Source: Zelopaecilomyces penicillatus
Lineage: Eukaryota; Ascomycota; Sordariomycetes; Hypocreales; Pseudodiploosporaceae
Assembly (NCBI GenBank): GCA_005765155.1
Contig: VCCP01000007.1
Location: forward strand, 2,001,501-2,065,500
DNA: 64,000 nucleotides
Direction of reading: 5' to 3'
Below the pieces are notes generated by a model. It had not been told where the DNA came from, ran no database searches, and worked only from the letters and a program-made list of their open reading frames with translations. This document shows positions 32,433 through 44,081 of the stretch, in pieces; positions within the stretch are counted from its first letter, which is position 1; every line of letters starts with the position of its first letter. The position numbers and the translations under genes were made by a program.

Positions 32433-33374
32433 ATGTGGTGGGGTGCAGGAAAGTTCAGCACAGCAAAATTCTCAACCAAATTAAGATGGATAGAACATAG
32501 AAGGGTCAATACAATTATTGACGACATCGCATCTTTACGTCGACGAGCGCTGCAGTATGCCTCGCCGGAGACCGTCTCTGCCCTTGCCCCCTGGACACCT
32601 CTACCCGACCCACCAAAGGACGAAGAGACGGAGCTGATGGACTTCTGCACAATATATGACTTTCCATGGCTGGCCGATTACAAGGTGCCGGATGATGGCG
32701 CAGAGTGGGATGACCTTTGGCGAGAGATTGGGTTCGGGGGCTCAAAAGAAGATATCGACTCTGACGGAACAAACCCTGTACCAGAGAGCACCGATCCTTT
32801 GAGTATTGATCATCTTTTAGACCACATTGAAGAGATTTTAGAGGATGGTGATGAGGTTACAGATGAGAGAAACTGGGAACCTGACATGGAAGGAAGCGGC
32901 GGTTCCTCATCATCCGAAGCGCAAGCTTTCTCGCTGGATAATCCTTTCGAAAATAACGTTTACGAAGACCTTGAAGGTATCATCAGCTTAAATGAGTTGG
33001 AAAATGGCGTTCATCTCGACATTCCTGCTACTCAGCTCGTCCAACTACAGAAAGGTCTCTTGTGGTTTGTGGACTTTCGAACATACATAGAGGACAGCAT
33101 CAGCCAAATAAAGAGTGCTCAAAGGCGACATGACAATCGTTATCGCATGAGGAGATTAAACGGTGACATCACCATGCTCATGAAGAGTCGCGGGCGTCAA
33201 AGTCCCCTGAAAAAGGTTGTTTCGGCAGAAGAAGAAGAAGAAGAAGGGTGGCTCGACCCTGCCAAGGACTGGGGGTTTCCCAAGCTGGCAGGCTACCAGA
33301 GGGACGAGATGCTCACGCTGTTTTCTATTGCTGGACTTACGACGCCCCCTGAGAGTCCCGATATTGATTGGTGA
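32433..33374 (+). CDS. Acidic hypothetical protein, 313 aa
   Basis: An intronless 313-codon frame that I do not recognise. The start MWWGAGKFSTAKFSTKLRWI is basic, and most of the rest is strongly acidic with Glu/Asp runs. Trp-containing motifs recur (DFPWLADYKVPDDG, AEWDDLWREIGFGG, DPAKDWGFPKLAGYQRDE). A Gln/Arg-rich helix around residues 220-265 is followed by a run of six Glu encoded by a GAA repeat. There is no signal peptide or transmembrane segment. Its length, ATG start and well-formed end without a competing frame on the other strand favour a real gene. A nuclear or cytoplasmic adaptor is conceivable but there is no evidence for any function. Confidence 0.6.
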   Translation: MWWGAGKFSTAKFSTKLRWIEHRRVNTIIDDIASLRRRALQYASPETVSALAPWTPLPDPPKDEETELMDFCTIYDFPWLADYKVPDDGAEWDDLWREIGFGGSKEDIDSDGTNPVPESTDPLSIDHLLDHIEEILEDGDEVTDERNWEPDMEGSGGSSSSEAQAFSLDNPFENNVYEDLEGIISLNELENGVHLDIPATQLVQLQKGLLWFVDFRTYIEDSISQIKSAQRRHDNRYRMRRLNGDITMLMKSRGRQSPLKKVVSAEEEEEEGWLDPAKDWGFPKLAGYQRDEMLTLFSIAGLTTPPESPDIDW

Positions 33375-34312
33375 ATCTTACGATATGCATGCAGGCAGCC
33401 TTCTGGAATTTGGACCTGCTGGTGGGATGTCATCTCAATATGGCGCAACATGCGAAAGGTCTTACTGGCGGAATGTTTGCTCCGCCGCTGGTCGCAACTT
33501 TATATGCCACTAGCTCGAGGCAGGTATAAAGTAGGTTCGCTCCGCGCCGCGCGGCTGCTTTTTGATGGGGAACCAGGGCGCCACATTCTGGGGGAATGCA
33601 GAGAGGGAAGAGGATCTGCTGGCTGTCAGGGTTTGTCGACGTACATAAGTTCCCGAGGGGTGGCGTCGACCGGTTTCAACGGGAGGGGAGGGGGGGGACA
33701 CAGCTCGGGATCTAAAATAGTGCGTTATTGGAGGACCTAGCCAACGAGGTTTTTGAAGTTTGGAGTACGGTGTCGTTTCATGATAATTGGGTGAGGTTGG
33801 CGACGGAGGAATAGGAGGGGGGAGGGTTATTTGGTTTTGCCTAAGAGGAGAAGAAAGTCTTTGACGATATCTATTTTTTTTAGTCTTTTTCTCGCACAAC
33901 AGGGGTTAATTAACAAAGCTGGTTTGGAAGAGAGCAGGAACATTAGACGGCGACCGGACTTGAGCGCATGACGGCTGAAAAGACAAAACACACTCTTGAA
34001 TTAGGTCCGTGATGTTGGTGAGTCAGGACCGGCCCTCTATAGATATGGCGCCATATGACCATAGTAAAAAACAAGGTTAACCCAATATTCCTAGTGTTCC
34101 CAATAAACATTTTTTGCCATCTTGTAAACGAGTGAGCACATTTTCGCCGTTCTTAGTCCCCCCATGATATAATGTATGTCAAACAGTCTGATTCTAGTTC
34201 CGGCCCCCTTTTTTAGCCATCCATATATTCCTGTAGTTCTTTTTTCTTCTGTCCCCATTCGAAACGATTGTGTAACAAACTTTTCTTGGCCCGCTGCTGA
34301 TGCGTTAATGTA

Positions 34313-34367
<55 letters not shown>

Positions 34368-34617
34368 TGGTTGCTGTTTTTGGCCCGATCTTCTGTCCAG
34401 AGAATAATGGGCGTGGGATTAGATGATATAATGATATTGTAAGTATACATAGTGTTGGAAAGAACGAAATAGAAGATAGGTAGATAATTGAGAGGTTGAT
34501 GATATGCGTGTTGTGCGGCGCGAGTCGTGCACGTGTATTGGTGTATGTGGTAATGATGTAAGTAGATGGCGAATTCGGGGTTGTTTGCAATCAAGAGTGA
34601 TTTACTGATTCACTAAT
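33375..34617. other. Intergenic region with long (GT)n microsatellite
   Basis: Convergent spacer between the 313-residue gene and the large regulator. The only distinct feature is the GT repeat at 34315-34362. Frames rich in Thr-His here are products of that repeat. Confidence 0.5.
34315..34362. repeat. (GT)24 dinucleotide microsatellite
   Basis: Forty-eight bases of uninterrupted GT on the + strand, about 260 nt past the stop codon of the minus-strand regulator, so probably in or near its 3' UTR. Perfect repeats of this length are usually polymorphic and could serve as a strain marker. Alternating purine-pyrimidine GT tracts can adopt Z-DNA. Confidence 0.95.
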
Positions 34618-37600
34618 TCACACAGATTCTCTTTGGTAGGTTGGATGCGGATGCCACTTTTCTTCAAAAAGCTGAGAAATCCAGTAAAAGGGATGGTCCC
34701 AGTCGTACTGCGTCTGAGCTCCGATGTAGTTTGATTCGTGTTCCTCAGATGGTGCTCTTTTCGGTTTCTCGACTATACAAACGCAATGTGAATTAGCATT
34801 TTTTCCCCCACTTAACTAATAGATTTATGCTAGGAATTATTGAAGGGGGGCCTACCATAACCATTCTCCTCCTTGAAGCGTCTCCAAACTTTGAGTTGTT
34901 TCTGAACCCGGGGATCTGTCATCGTCTCCATGACGAGATCGTATTGCTCCGATGAGAGATCGGCCAGGAATGACTTGTGTCGATCCCAGGGGGTGGCTGG
35001 ATCGGGCCATGGCTTGCAGTTGTAATAGTGCCAGTGCATTAGCAGATTGTTGCAGCCCTCCTGAAGATTCTCTACGAACTGAGGAATCGAGTACCGGATC
35101 TAGTTTTAAAACACCCCCCCATTTGTCAGTACTTCTCTCCTAATCAGGAAACCTGCTTTTCTTGGGTAGGGTTTTGAACTAAATCAGGAATTTGATCGAT
35201 GCTTTGAAACCTTACCTTTTTGCCAAAGTTATTGCGTGCATGCCGGTATCGATCCTCACTCTTCCAGCTTGCCTCCCGCAACAGAATAAACAAGCACAGA
35301 TAGATGGTGAACCACCACCGCCCTTGATTCTTAATCAGGAGCTCCTCGAGATCCTGAAGCACCAGCTTGCCATACTTGCTAAGCAGTCTGCTATGGTTGA
35401 TGCTGTCGACCTGCGCAAGGATCATACGTGGCACAGAGACCTTGCCGTAGAGCGGGTATGTCTCATCGCGTGTCTCGGGCTTCATGCCGAGTTTTTCCTC
35501 ACCGCAGATGTAAGACATTCCAGTAGTGTGACCTGCAGCACAAATTTTAAATTAAATTAACCAAAAAAATACACATCAGTCATTGATTGCACGTGCAGGT
35601 ACTGGTAGTAGTAAGATGAAAGAGTAGGGCTGGGGGGGGGGAGCGAAATAGTAATCATGAGGGGGAAAGGAAGGACTCAACGAAAAATATCGGGGGGGGG
35701 GGGTTCGGAAATTGGGTGCCCTGGGCCCCAAGGGAGATAGATGCATTTTTTGGCGGAAAGTGAATGAGAAAGAAAAAAAGATCCGGGCGTTTTGTGTTTC
35801 TTTCGAAACCGGTGAAGGCGAGAAACAGGAGGATGATGCTTTTAGACGAAACGGGGTAAAAGGGGGCGAGGAGGAAAGAATGAGGAAACAAGTGGGGAGA
35901 ACGCACGAGTTGCAAACCAGAGGATGAAGAGATTGCCCAGAAGTCGTTTTTCGCGATTAGACTCGACGTCGGCTAGGCCAGCAGATTCCTCCTTGCACAA
36001 GGTGTCAGTCAGTACGAGAATGGAAAAGGTAGACGAGAGAGGTTTTGTCATCATCATTCCCTAGACATACCTCGAGCTCCTTGTATCGTAGAATGGCAGC
36101 GAGATATGTCCGCTCAATCACCCCAAGCGTAGACGGATCCCGCCCCGCGAGCTTGACAGGACCCAGCCTCTGCTTCAACATGGCGGGCACCGCATTCTCA
36201 ATGACATACTTTTCAAAGTACGTTGCCGTCTTGTGGATGTTGTCGAGACAGTACGGCTCCAGGTCCTTCTTCTTGCGGACCTCGTCTCCGCCCTCGCGGA
36301 CGGTCCAGAAGCGAGCCGTCACGTCGCCGTCCTGCGCCTTGAAGCGGACCACGGTCACGACGAGAGGTTTGTCGCACAGGCCGAGCGAGATGTGGATGGT
36401 GCGAGCTTCTCCACCGTAGCGCCCCCCAATGTCTTTCATCTCGGTGCCCGACCAGCGTCGCGTGAGTTCGAGGCCGCCGCTGCGGTAGAGGACGGCATCT
36501 GTTAGCTTTCCACGGTAGCATGGCGTGAAGTGAATGGTTTTCTTTGATGTCTTCGAAAAGGTCCGGCAAGGTTTGCATGCGCCGTCAGGTTCGTCGTCAT
36601 CTACAGCACACTATATTTGGGGAAAAGAAAAAAGGAAATGTCTTGAGTCAGCATGACGGACGCATCCACTTCAACCTTAAAACAGCATCATGTGGGGTTG
36701 GAAAGGTCTCACTTGCCCTTGTTTTCTGAATCCTGCAACGTACACATGCCTTTCTCTTCCTAGTCTCTGCGGTCTTCTTCCGTTGATCGGCATCAAAGGC
36801 ACTTCTTCGTCTAGCAGAGCCAGTAGGAAGCCCCTCCGTTCGGATGGGGAGTGGGTCGGGTTCCGTAGCGCGTCGTGGAGCAATTGTCTCAAAGTCCACT
36901 TCTTCAGAGTCATCTGAGGGCTCATCGACAGCAGTGGGGGCGTTGCCGTTGAGACTAACAAGACTCATGGAGCGACTGGTGAGACTACCCCCGATGCTAT
37001 CGTTATTCCCAAGCCCATTTGCTGCTGCTGCTGCTGCTGCTGCTGCATGGTGGAGGGGCTGGAGGTGGAAAGGCCCAGGGGTAGAAGAGCCTTCAGGATG
37101 CAGGGGAACTTCGGGATGCAGGGGAGCTTGGAGCATTGGGTGGTGCCGAGATGCCAAGTGCATCTCGCGAGCTTCTGGAGCTACTCGGGGGTCTTGGGAT
37201 GCGTGAGGGAAGCTCATGTGGGGTTGGGGTTGGGGTTGTACGACAGAGTTCCCAGGTCCACCGGGTTGCTCAAACATATGTAACCCAGCTGCCTCGCTGT
37301 TCATCATGTCTGGCGTGCTATTGTAGGGCGGCGCAATGAACGAGTGGCTCTGCGCGTGGGAGGGTTGCACTTCCCCTGGCTGGTGGTGTTCTTGGCCCAA
37401 AGGCATGTAATCACCGCCACCCATTTGCGGATGGTAATATGACCCGGGACTAAGAGTATGGAAACCGGGCTGTGGTTGGTGGTTAATATCAGAGTCTGGA
37501 TGTGGATGGAGCTGCGGCTGTTGTTGCTGTGCAAACTGAGGAACTGCAAACTGGGGATCGGCGCCGGATGGAAGCATCCCATGGACGGGGGCCGCTGCCG

Positions 37601-38984
37601 GGAAGTCCGTGGGGCCGGTTTCGAAGCTACTCAGGCCGTGTTGTTGTTGTTGGTGATGTACGGGGAACAGCGGCTGCTGCTGGGCAAGCTGCTGATCGTG
37701 TTGGAAGAGGGAATTCCCTCCGTCGTCGCCGGGAGATGGGTCCGGTCCGAACAGATGGGCCGGGATTGTATGCGTGTCTTGTCCGTGAGGAGCTATGTTA
37801 GTAGTCGATGGAAGAGCAGCATTTACATGTCCCGTTGCATCTCCCAAGCCATGTACTTGCGGTTGCAACCCGAAGCTGTATGGATAGTCTGTACCAGAAG
37901 GCGTGAAGAGAGGTACTGGCCGCGGCTGAGGCGAGGAGGAGGTTTGGAATTGATGGTTTCCCTGATCTCCCGGGTGCCTAGAGTTTGGCCATTTGGGATG
38001 GGGATGATGGAAGGATGGATTATAAAGTTGTGCAGCAGGACCGCTTTCCAGAGACGGTGAAGGAGCTGCGGGGGTGAAGTCGACGTTGTCTCTGGTGGGT
38101 TCATCGCAGGCGATCGGCAGCACATCAGGGTTCTGCCTTGAGGATCCAACGGCAGCGGCTGCTGCTGCCCTACGTTGCTGAATGGACAAGACGTAATCAA
38201 TTTTGGCAAGTTCCGAGCCTGTGTGATGCAAGCGAGACTCATGATAGGCCTGGGAGCTGGCCAGATCGGTGTCGTGCACGGGGGTGGTCACTAATACGCC
38301 GGCTTGCTCTGGCGGTGTCTCAACAACAGCAATCCCAGACTGGCTGACTTGCCATGAATTGGCCTTGGCCTCTGGTACCAGCAGCTGGCCTGGTCCGGTC
38401 TGGAGCTTTCCAGTGCTCCGACGCCGGGACGCACGGGTTCGTATTGGAGCTGGATTACCTGCGTGGTTGGTCCTTTTGCGCTTGGCCCGGTGCTGGTCTT
38501 GTTCATCTTGCTGGTGCTGGTGCTGTGGTTGTAACTGAGACTGAGACTGAGACTGAGACTGGGAGACCGGTCAGGAACCTAAGCAGCAAGGAAAGAAAGG
38601 AAAAAAAAAAAAAAAAAAGAGGGACGTCCATTCTTGTCCGGTCCAAAACCTAACCCCGGGCGCGGAGAAGTGGAGGGGGGGGGGGGGGGTATCCGGGCAG
38701 ATGCGCAACGACGACATAATGTGCCGTTTGCCCATGAGCGAAATTCAGCCCTTTGCCATATCAAGGTAGACATATGCAAATGGGGGGTGTTGGTGGGGGG
38801 TGTGGAAGAGACTTGGAAACGGGAGACATACACACGGAGTAGGCAGGTAGGGTATAGTAGTAATAAAGCAGGCAATAGTTGGGGAGCACACGAGCCACAG
38901 AGCCAAGAGGGCAAAAGATATCAAAACTCAAGTGAACAAGAAAAGGCCACTTACGTGAACTTGCGAGCCCATGGCCTCCTCCAT
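34618..38984 (-). CDS. Zn2Cys6 transcription factor, 1070 aa, seven exons, zinc cluster mid-protein
   Basis: Exons: 38955-38984, 36717-38558, 36071-36610, 35907-35991, 35216-35532, 34856-35099, 34618-34772; all phases agree. Exon 1 codes just MEEAMGSQVH. Exon 2 gives a long Gln/Pro/His-rich region with a poly-Ala tract (plus-strand GCT repeat near 37021-37045). The Zn2Cys6 cluster is split by a GC-AG intron (36611-36716): Cys615, Cys618 and Cys625 (ACVRCRIQKTRC), then Cys636, Cys639 and Cys655. Basic residues flank it (RKRKACVRC), as for DNA binding. The C-terminal ~400 residues form a regulatory domain ending in YDWDHPFYWISQLFEEKW, a pattern I know from a Sordariomycete regulator family without a settled function. 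It is a nuclear regulator; targets unknown. Exon 1 is the least certain part, resting on a clean GTAAGT donor and an in-frame join to SQSQSQ. Confidence 0.85.
36611..36716 (-). other. GC-AG intron inside the zinc-cluster coding region
   Basis: The upstream exon ends AAA ACA AGG and the intron starts GCAAGTGAG, ending AAATATAG before TGT GCT. The GT at the nearby GTGAGA would shift frame and meet TGA at once, so only the GC donor restores the third cysteine (TGT). The intron is 106 nt. Confidence 0.75.
38535..38558. repeat. Hexanucleotide repeat at the 3' splice site of the regulator's exon 2
   Basis: Four perfect units, TCTCAG on the coding (minus) strand, encode Ser-Gln x4 right at the start of exon 2. 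Each unit ends in CAG after pyrimidines, so each is itself an acceptor-like sequence six bases from the next, in frame. Confidence 0.85.
38601..38689. repeat. Homopolymer runs A18 and G15 in intron 1 of the regulator
   Basis: On the + strand there is an A run at 38601-38618 and a G run at 38675-38689, both within the 396-nt intron 1 (38559-38954) of the minus-strand regulator gene. On the transcript they read U18 and C15, giving an unusually pyrimidine-rich intron. A further G12 run (35692-35703) lies in intron 4 of the same gene. Confidence 0.85.
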
Positions 38985-39198
38985 GGTTGCTGCGGCGTAA
39001 CGCCGTTGCCCACCCCGGGGGCACGGGTCACAAGACGGAGGGTGTGTTGCACACTGGTTGACAGCACCGGGAACGCGAAACTCGTACCAAAGAACCAGAT
39101 GCTTGGGGTGGGAGGGGGGCCAAGCAGATCACCGGTGTGGGTTGCTCATCAACGCAGTGCTCTCGACGTGCCTGTGCGAGCAGCGGGATAGACAGAAC

Positions 39199-39218
39199 GG
39201 ACGGACGGACGGACGGAC
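39199..39218. repeat. (GGAC)5 tetranucleotide repeat
   Basis: Five GGAC units in tandem, in the upstream region of the Zn2Cys6 regulator. Confidence 0.85.
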
Positions 39219-42200
39219 ACACGGCTCTTGTGTTGATAGATGGGGCCAGAAGACGGACGGGGTAAGGGTAGCTTAGCAGGAGAACCGCGCCAAAGGGTCC
39301 GGAGGTAAATAAATGCCCTTGTATGTATTGGTTTTGGCTCAATGGGTCTGTCCGGCCGGTCTGGTATACCCGTAGCGGCAAAAAAGGAGACCAGGCGAGA
39401 TGAGGCGAAGCGGCCCTGCAAAAGAGAGCTTAGCGTTGCGTTGGGAGGAGACGCGAAACGAGAGTGAGAAAAAAAAGTAGCCGGCCCTCTCTTTTTTTTT
39501 CTTCTCCTCTCTTCCCTGGGGCTCGCTCGAGAAGGGAGATTTGAGTTGGAGGGGAACCAGGATATGCTACGACATTAGGGAAAATTGGAACCCGTCCCTT
39601 GGGCGACGGGCTTGTCTCTGCCCCTCCCCTCTCTCCCCCCTGGCTGGATAGAGCATTATTATTACATAGCAACAACAAAGCAGAGTTAGGCAAACCGGGC
39701 TGTCGGGACGCAGAACGGCTAAACAAGGGGCCTACAAAGAAGCGAGAGGACAAGGGGGGAGTTGTCAGGGATGTCTTGAGTGCCATTGGGGAGGAGGAGG
39801 GGGAGGCGTTTTGATTTGATCAACAGCAGCAGAGAGCATCGAGTAAGGTGAGAGTGTGAGAGAGAGAGAGAAAGCAGCTGGGCGGCAAAAAGCCAATTGC
39901 CTCCTTTGTACAGGGGGGGGACTGGCGGCTGTTTGTTGCTCCTGTTTGGTTGTTTTCGTTTGAGGGTGGGCTGGCCTGCAGGACAGACTGGCATCGATGT
40001 GGCCCAGTCCAATATCAGCGAGAGAGAAAATACCATAGCAGGTACCTACACACATACAACACATACGATACATATAGTACCGTACCTAGACATTGACAGG
40101 GGTTCGTCGACGATGGTTGGATGAGGGTCCCTTTCGACTTTTTGCTGGGATATGTTTGTTTTTTCCCTGGATCAGAAAAATGTCGACCATCATTGGACCA
40201 CCCCTCACAGATCATCAAGAGGAAGGGGGGATGATGATATCGGAGGATGTGGATGGGCAGGATTAGTCTATATGCAGTATGGTGCCTATCAAATCGAACA
40301 CCAATGGATTTTGCAAGCTAGAGAGCCGGTAGCATTGCCGATACAGTTTGGGGATGGGATCGAGGTTTTTCTTCTTCACCTTCTACTACTAAAGAATGAT
40401 GAGAGGGGTGGTAGTGGTGATAGTCATCTCTGTGTAATACGGTGAATTCCGGGAGAAAGTGAAGATGTCTCAATGGGGGGTGGCCAATTGGAGGGCTTCA
40501 ATGGTTCATATGCTGTGGTAAACTAAATATAATAAAAGTAAAAAAGTAAATACTGATTATACAATATATCCAATAACACAGCATAGCGCAGCTTTTTTTT
40601 TTTTTTTTTTGGGGTAGGATAGGACAGAATATGATATGGTTTTTTATGTGTGTGTCTAGTTCTTTAACTAACAAATCACATTATTTTTTATGTCACCGTG
40701 CTTAACTCTGGCGCGCACGACCTCTTCTTCTTGTTCTTCTCATTATTTATTTGTTTTTCCACCCCCTCGCAGGCTCACCGGGTGAAAAAAAAAATGATAA
40801 AAAAGAATCGGCTGAGAGGGCCGACGATACCATATCCAACAGGGTGTATTCAAAACTGCATCTTGATGAAGGGGAGGGAAGGGGAGGGAAGGGGCGTGTT
40901 TTTTTTTTATTTGTTATTCACCGTCTCGCTCATAATATCAGCAGCGGCTGGGCGCTTTTGTTCTCTTTTTATCCATCTCTTCCAATTCGGAAAATCACGT
41001 CCTTATTCATGAGACCGGGGAAACCCCCCCCCCCCCCAAGAAGCAGGCGTGTCAGTCCCTTCCAACGCACAGAGGAAAGCAAAGACAGGACCCCCCTTCA
41101 CCGGTTGACGTTCAGAACCCCGTCTCTCCACGACGGCACGTGCAGCAAATCTCAAACGCCGCTTGACGTTGGCGCGCCAGCAAGGGGAATTTGGCAGAAA
41201 AAAACCATCCATCCATCAAAATCCCGGGCTGCTCTAACCCCCCCAGCAAGTCCTGCCAAGTCGACGGTCGATCAGGTTTCTGGTCTAGGCTTCATTGGAG
41301 ACGCCACTCCCCACTCAGTTTTTTGATCTTATTGCTGGATACGTAATGATTCAAAAAGAACGCGGGCCGCCTAGTGCCATCGATGGGGGGGGCGAATGGC
41401 TTGCTGGGTCTTGTCTTCTAGTGCAAGAGCCCATCTGTCAGAATGACAAGCAATGCTAATACAGATGCGGAGTTAGTGTTTTGGCGTAGCGTGGTTTGGA
41501 TCCGTTTTGATGTCCTTGTACTTACATATGGATGGGTGGACTGTGTCTGTGTGTTTTTTTGGTGTCTGGTGTTGTGTGGAGACTCTGGAGTAGTAACAAC
41601 TAGTTGTAAAGGATCCCAGGAAAAAGCAACGCCTAGTTCTGCTGGTGGTGCTAGATGTAGATTCCAAGCGGTGGAGAGCAAGCAGCAGCAGCCGGAGGAC
41701 CCTTGGAGAACATGGGAACGCCAAGTATTGGTGGCCCACATGCTCGTGCTAACGTAGATGTATGTAGATGTGACCCAGGTTTGTCTTGATTCCTTGTGCA
41801 GGCTTCACCATGATGGGGGTTTTTGGCCGCCCATGTATATCCCCCCCCCTCCCTGGACGTTTCCTTCAAGCAGGGGATGGATAGTCGAGATCCGGATTAG
41901 ATATTGATGCTTACTTGGGGGCTGCTTTCAGCCCACCGTGCTAATTGAGTGACGACGACCGCACTCATGCGTATGTAAACACTCCCGATGCATGACATGG
42001 GAGCGGCGGCGGGAGCCGGTTGGCTGGGAACAATATATCTGCATCAACACTCGGGGCAGGGTTGTTCCCACTCTCTGGTGGACCACCATGTTTTGCAATA
42101 CCCTACCCTTACTACCCTTACTACGTCGTACGACGGCGTACCCCCTCGTGCAGATTACATCCGTCAGATATCGGAGACCGGGAAGACAGATGGAGCTGTG

Positions 42201-42668
42201 CGTGGTAGTGTGTTAAATGGAAGTGTCTTGGAGACCTTCCATTATGGAGCAGCTCGGCGTCTCTCATAGGACGAGGGAACTATGCGGGACCAGACAAGGC
42301 GGGACGGGTGTGTTTACAGTACTGCGGTACGCTGATCCCAACTCATAATACCTGGTACGCCAGTCGTACGCAGTATGTAGTATGTAAACTACTTCCCGTA
42401 TACTGACGTGATGCAGCTCCGGTTTACGTCCCCTAGGGAGCCTCACCAGTGCCGATGTAGGAATAGTACGGGCGGTAGTTACAAGGCTCAATGGCTTAGC
42501 ACGAAAGCCAACTGGGTCCCAGCTATTCACCAATCTTCTTCTACTGGCCGGTTTGCCGGGTAAGATGGGGATTGATCGAACATGGGGACACTCCACAACT
42601 CGTCGGGCTTGGCCCGATCCCTGGCCTGGACCGCTCATTGGATAGATACCGGTAGGCATCTTTCATCT

Positions 42669-42750
42669 TTTCTCTCTCTCAGTCTCTCACTCTCTCTTTC
42701 ACACACACACACACGCGCGGACACACACACACACACTACACACACCACAC
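42669..42750. repeat. Adjoining CT-rich and CA-rich simple repeats
   Basis: A CT-rich block (about 42669-42700) passes into CA repeats interrupted by GCGCGG (about 42701-42750). Low complexity, non-coding. Confidence 0.8.
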
Positions 42751-43494
42751 GGACACAATCCCTCAGAACCATACAGACACTGTACAGGTGCCCAGTCAGT
42801 CCGCGCGTTGTGTGGGCTGAAAAGAGCAGATGGCCAAGCAGAAGACAGCACTGCTGTTTTTCCTGTCACTCCACCCCTAGCTCCTGTTGATTACTATAGT
42901 CTTCTTCCTACTAACCTTACCTACCATCCGCCGGGTCATTCGGCCGTTAAGTCCAGGAGCGGCGGAACATGCGCGGGATGGCTCTTTTCGTTGGACGCTT
43001 TTTTTTTCCCTTAGAGGCTCCTGTGACCGGAGGGAGAGCCCTAGGCTCAATATCTGGTCACATTGGCAGCACCAAGCCATGACGGATAAGGGCATGGCGT
43101 GCTTGTATGTTTGTGTTTGTGTATGTGTTGCTGCCATTGTGGTGTTTCCGTCTTGGTGAGAAGGGCTTCAGGGCCACTCATCTTTTTTCCGCTTCCTGGA
43201 TGCTGTACCCTTCTTTTCGCCCCTCCCCTCCCCTCGACAAGTTCCTATTTTCCATTTGGTTTGGTTTCCTATCATCAATACCCCATTATTAACCAACAAG
43301 TACCATACTGTGATGGTGAACAACAACTACAACATGATGTATTCCGGTCAAGCCTCTGATGTCCACCCCGGGCAGCCAGTCCAGAGAGATTTGTCTCGAT
43401 TGGGATGTTCGCATGCAGAGAAAGGCGGTATCTCACCCATCAATGAGGCCCCCATCTTCTCCCTCGACGAACTGCTATACCGACCCCATGGCTC

Positions 43495-43518
43495 CTCTCT
43501 CTCTCTCTCTCTCTCTCT
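43495..43518. repeat. (CT)12 microsatellite
   Basis: Twelve perfect CT units, about 560 nt upstream of the dioxygenase start. CT tracts near fungal promoters often mark transcription start zones, but at this distance that is only a guess. Confidence 0.85.
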
Positions 43519-44081
43519 ATCTGTCTGTCTCTCCCCCTTCATGGCGGCCGTTAGCCCCTCCAAGCCCAATCCCGCCCCTGGCCCTACTGCAGACTTGTCT
43601 GGATGGAATTCTTCCCACAACCCAAAGTACCTTTTCTTCTTTCCATCCAGCTAGCCACGCGATGATAGTCACGCTTTATGCAAGGCCACCATTGCCACGA
43701 TAGGAAGTCAAACCTTTACGTGCAGCCTTGGGCACTCTGCGTCTGCCTGACGGGGCCCCGTACGTCTCTCGATGTCTAATCCAACGTGTGATGGCGTGCA
43801 TCTGGCAGTCTCGCCTACCATCACATCGCCGAAAGAGTTGAATATACTGCGGAGACCTGGCCCACCCCCCATCCACCCCTTCCAAATTGTTCGAGAATCA
43901 CACTGCCTTTTTTGGCTTGTTTCCATATATATTTATATATCTAGTCAAGTGGCGCCTCTTGAGTCTTAAGCTTAGACTTCTCCCAGCATAGTCGCAACGA
44001 ACACGCCACCGCCGCTGCTGGTAACATCTATCTTCTCTCGTCTCGAACCCGGCAAAAGGCGCAATCTCAAATCGGACAGAC

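Larger units (their letters stand above)
38985..44081. other. 5-kb non-coding, repeat-rich region between two divergent genes
   Basis: No splice-consistent gene was found on either strand. It contains many simple repeats: (GGAC)5 at 39199-39218, T18 at 40593-40610, C14 at 41024-41037, a GGGGAGGGAA tandem near 40868-40895, CT/CA-rich blocks at about 42669-42750 and (CT)12 at 43495-43518. Long frames here (for example 38634-39191, 40751-41326) follow such repeats and have no domain. The likeliest content is the long upstream regulatory region and 5' leader of the large Zn2Cys6 regulator, plus the promoter of the dioxygenase gene. Confidence 0.5.

Noticed and set aside
34091..34594. Two overlapping minus-strand frames with Thr-His or His-Thr repeats
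   Set aside because: They are produced by the (GT)24 microsatellite and have no other support.
42124..42135. Perfect palindrome CGTCGTACGACG
   Set aside because: A single 12-base palindrome is not significant in 64 kb and has no neighbouring partner or gene to regulate.
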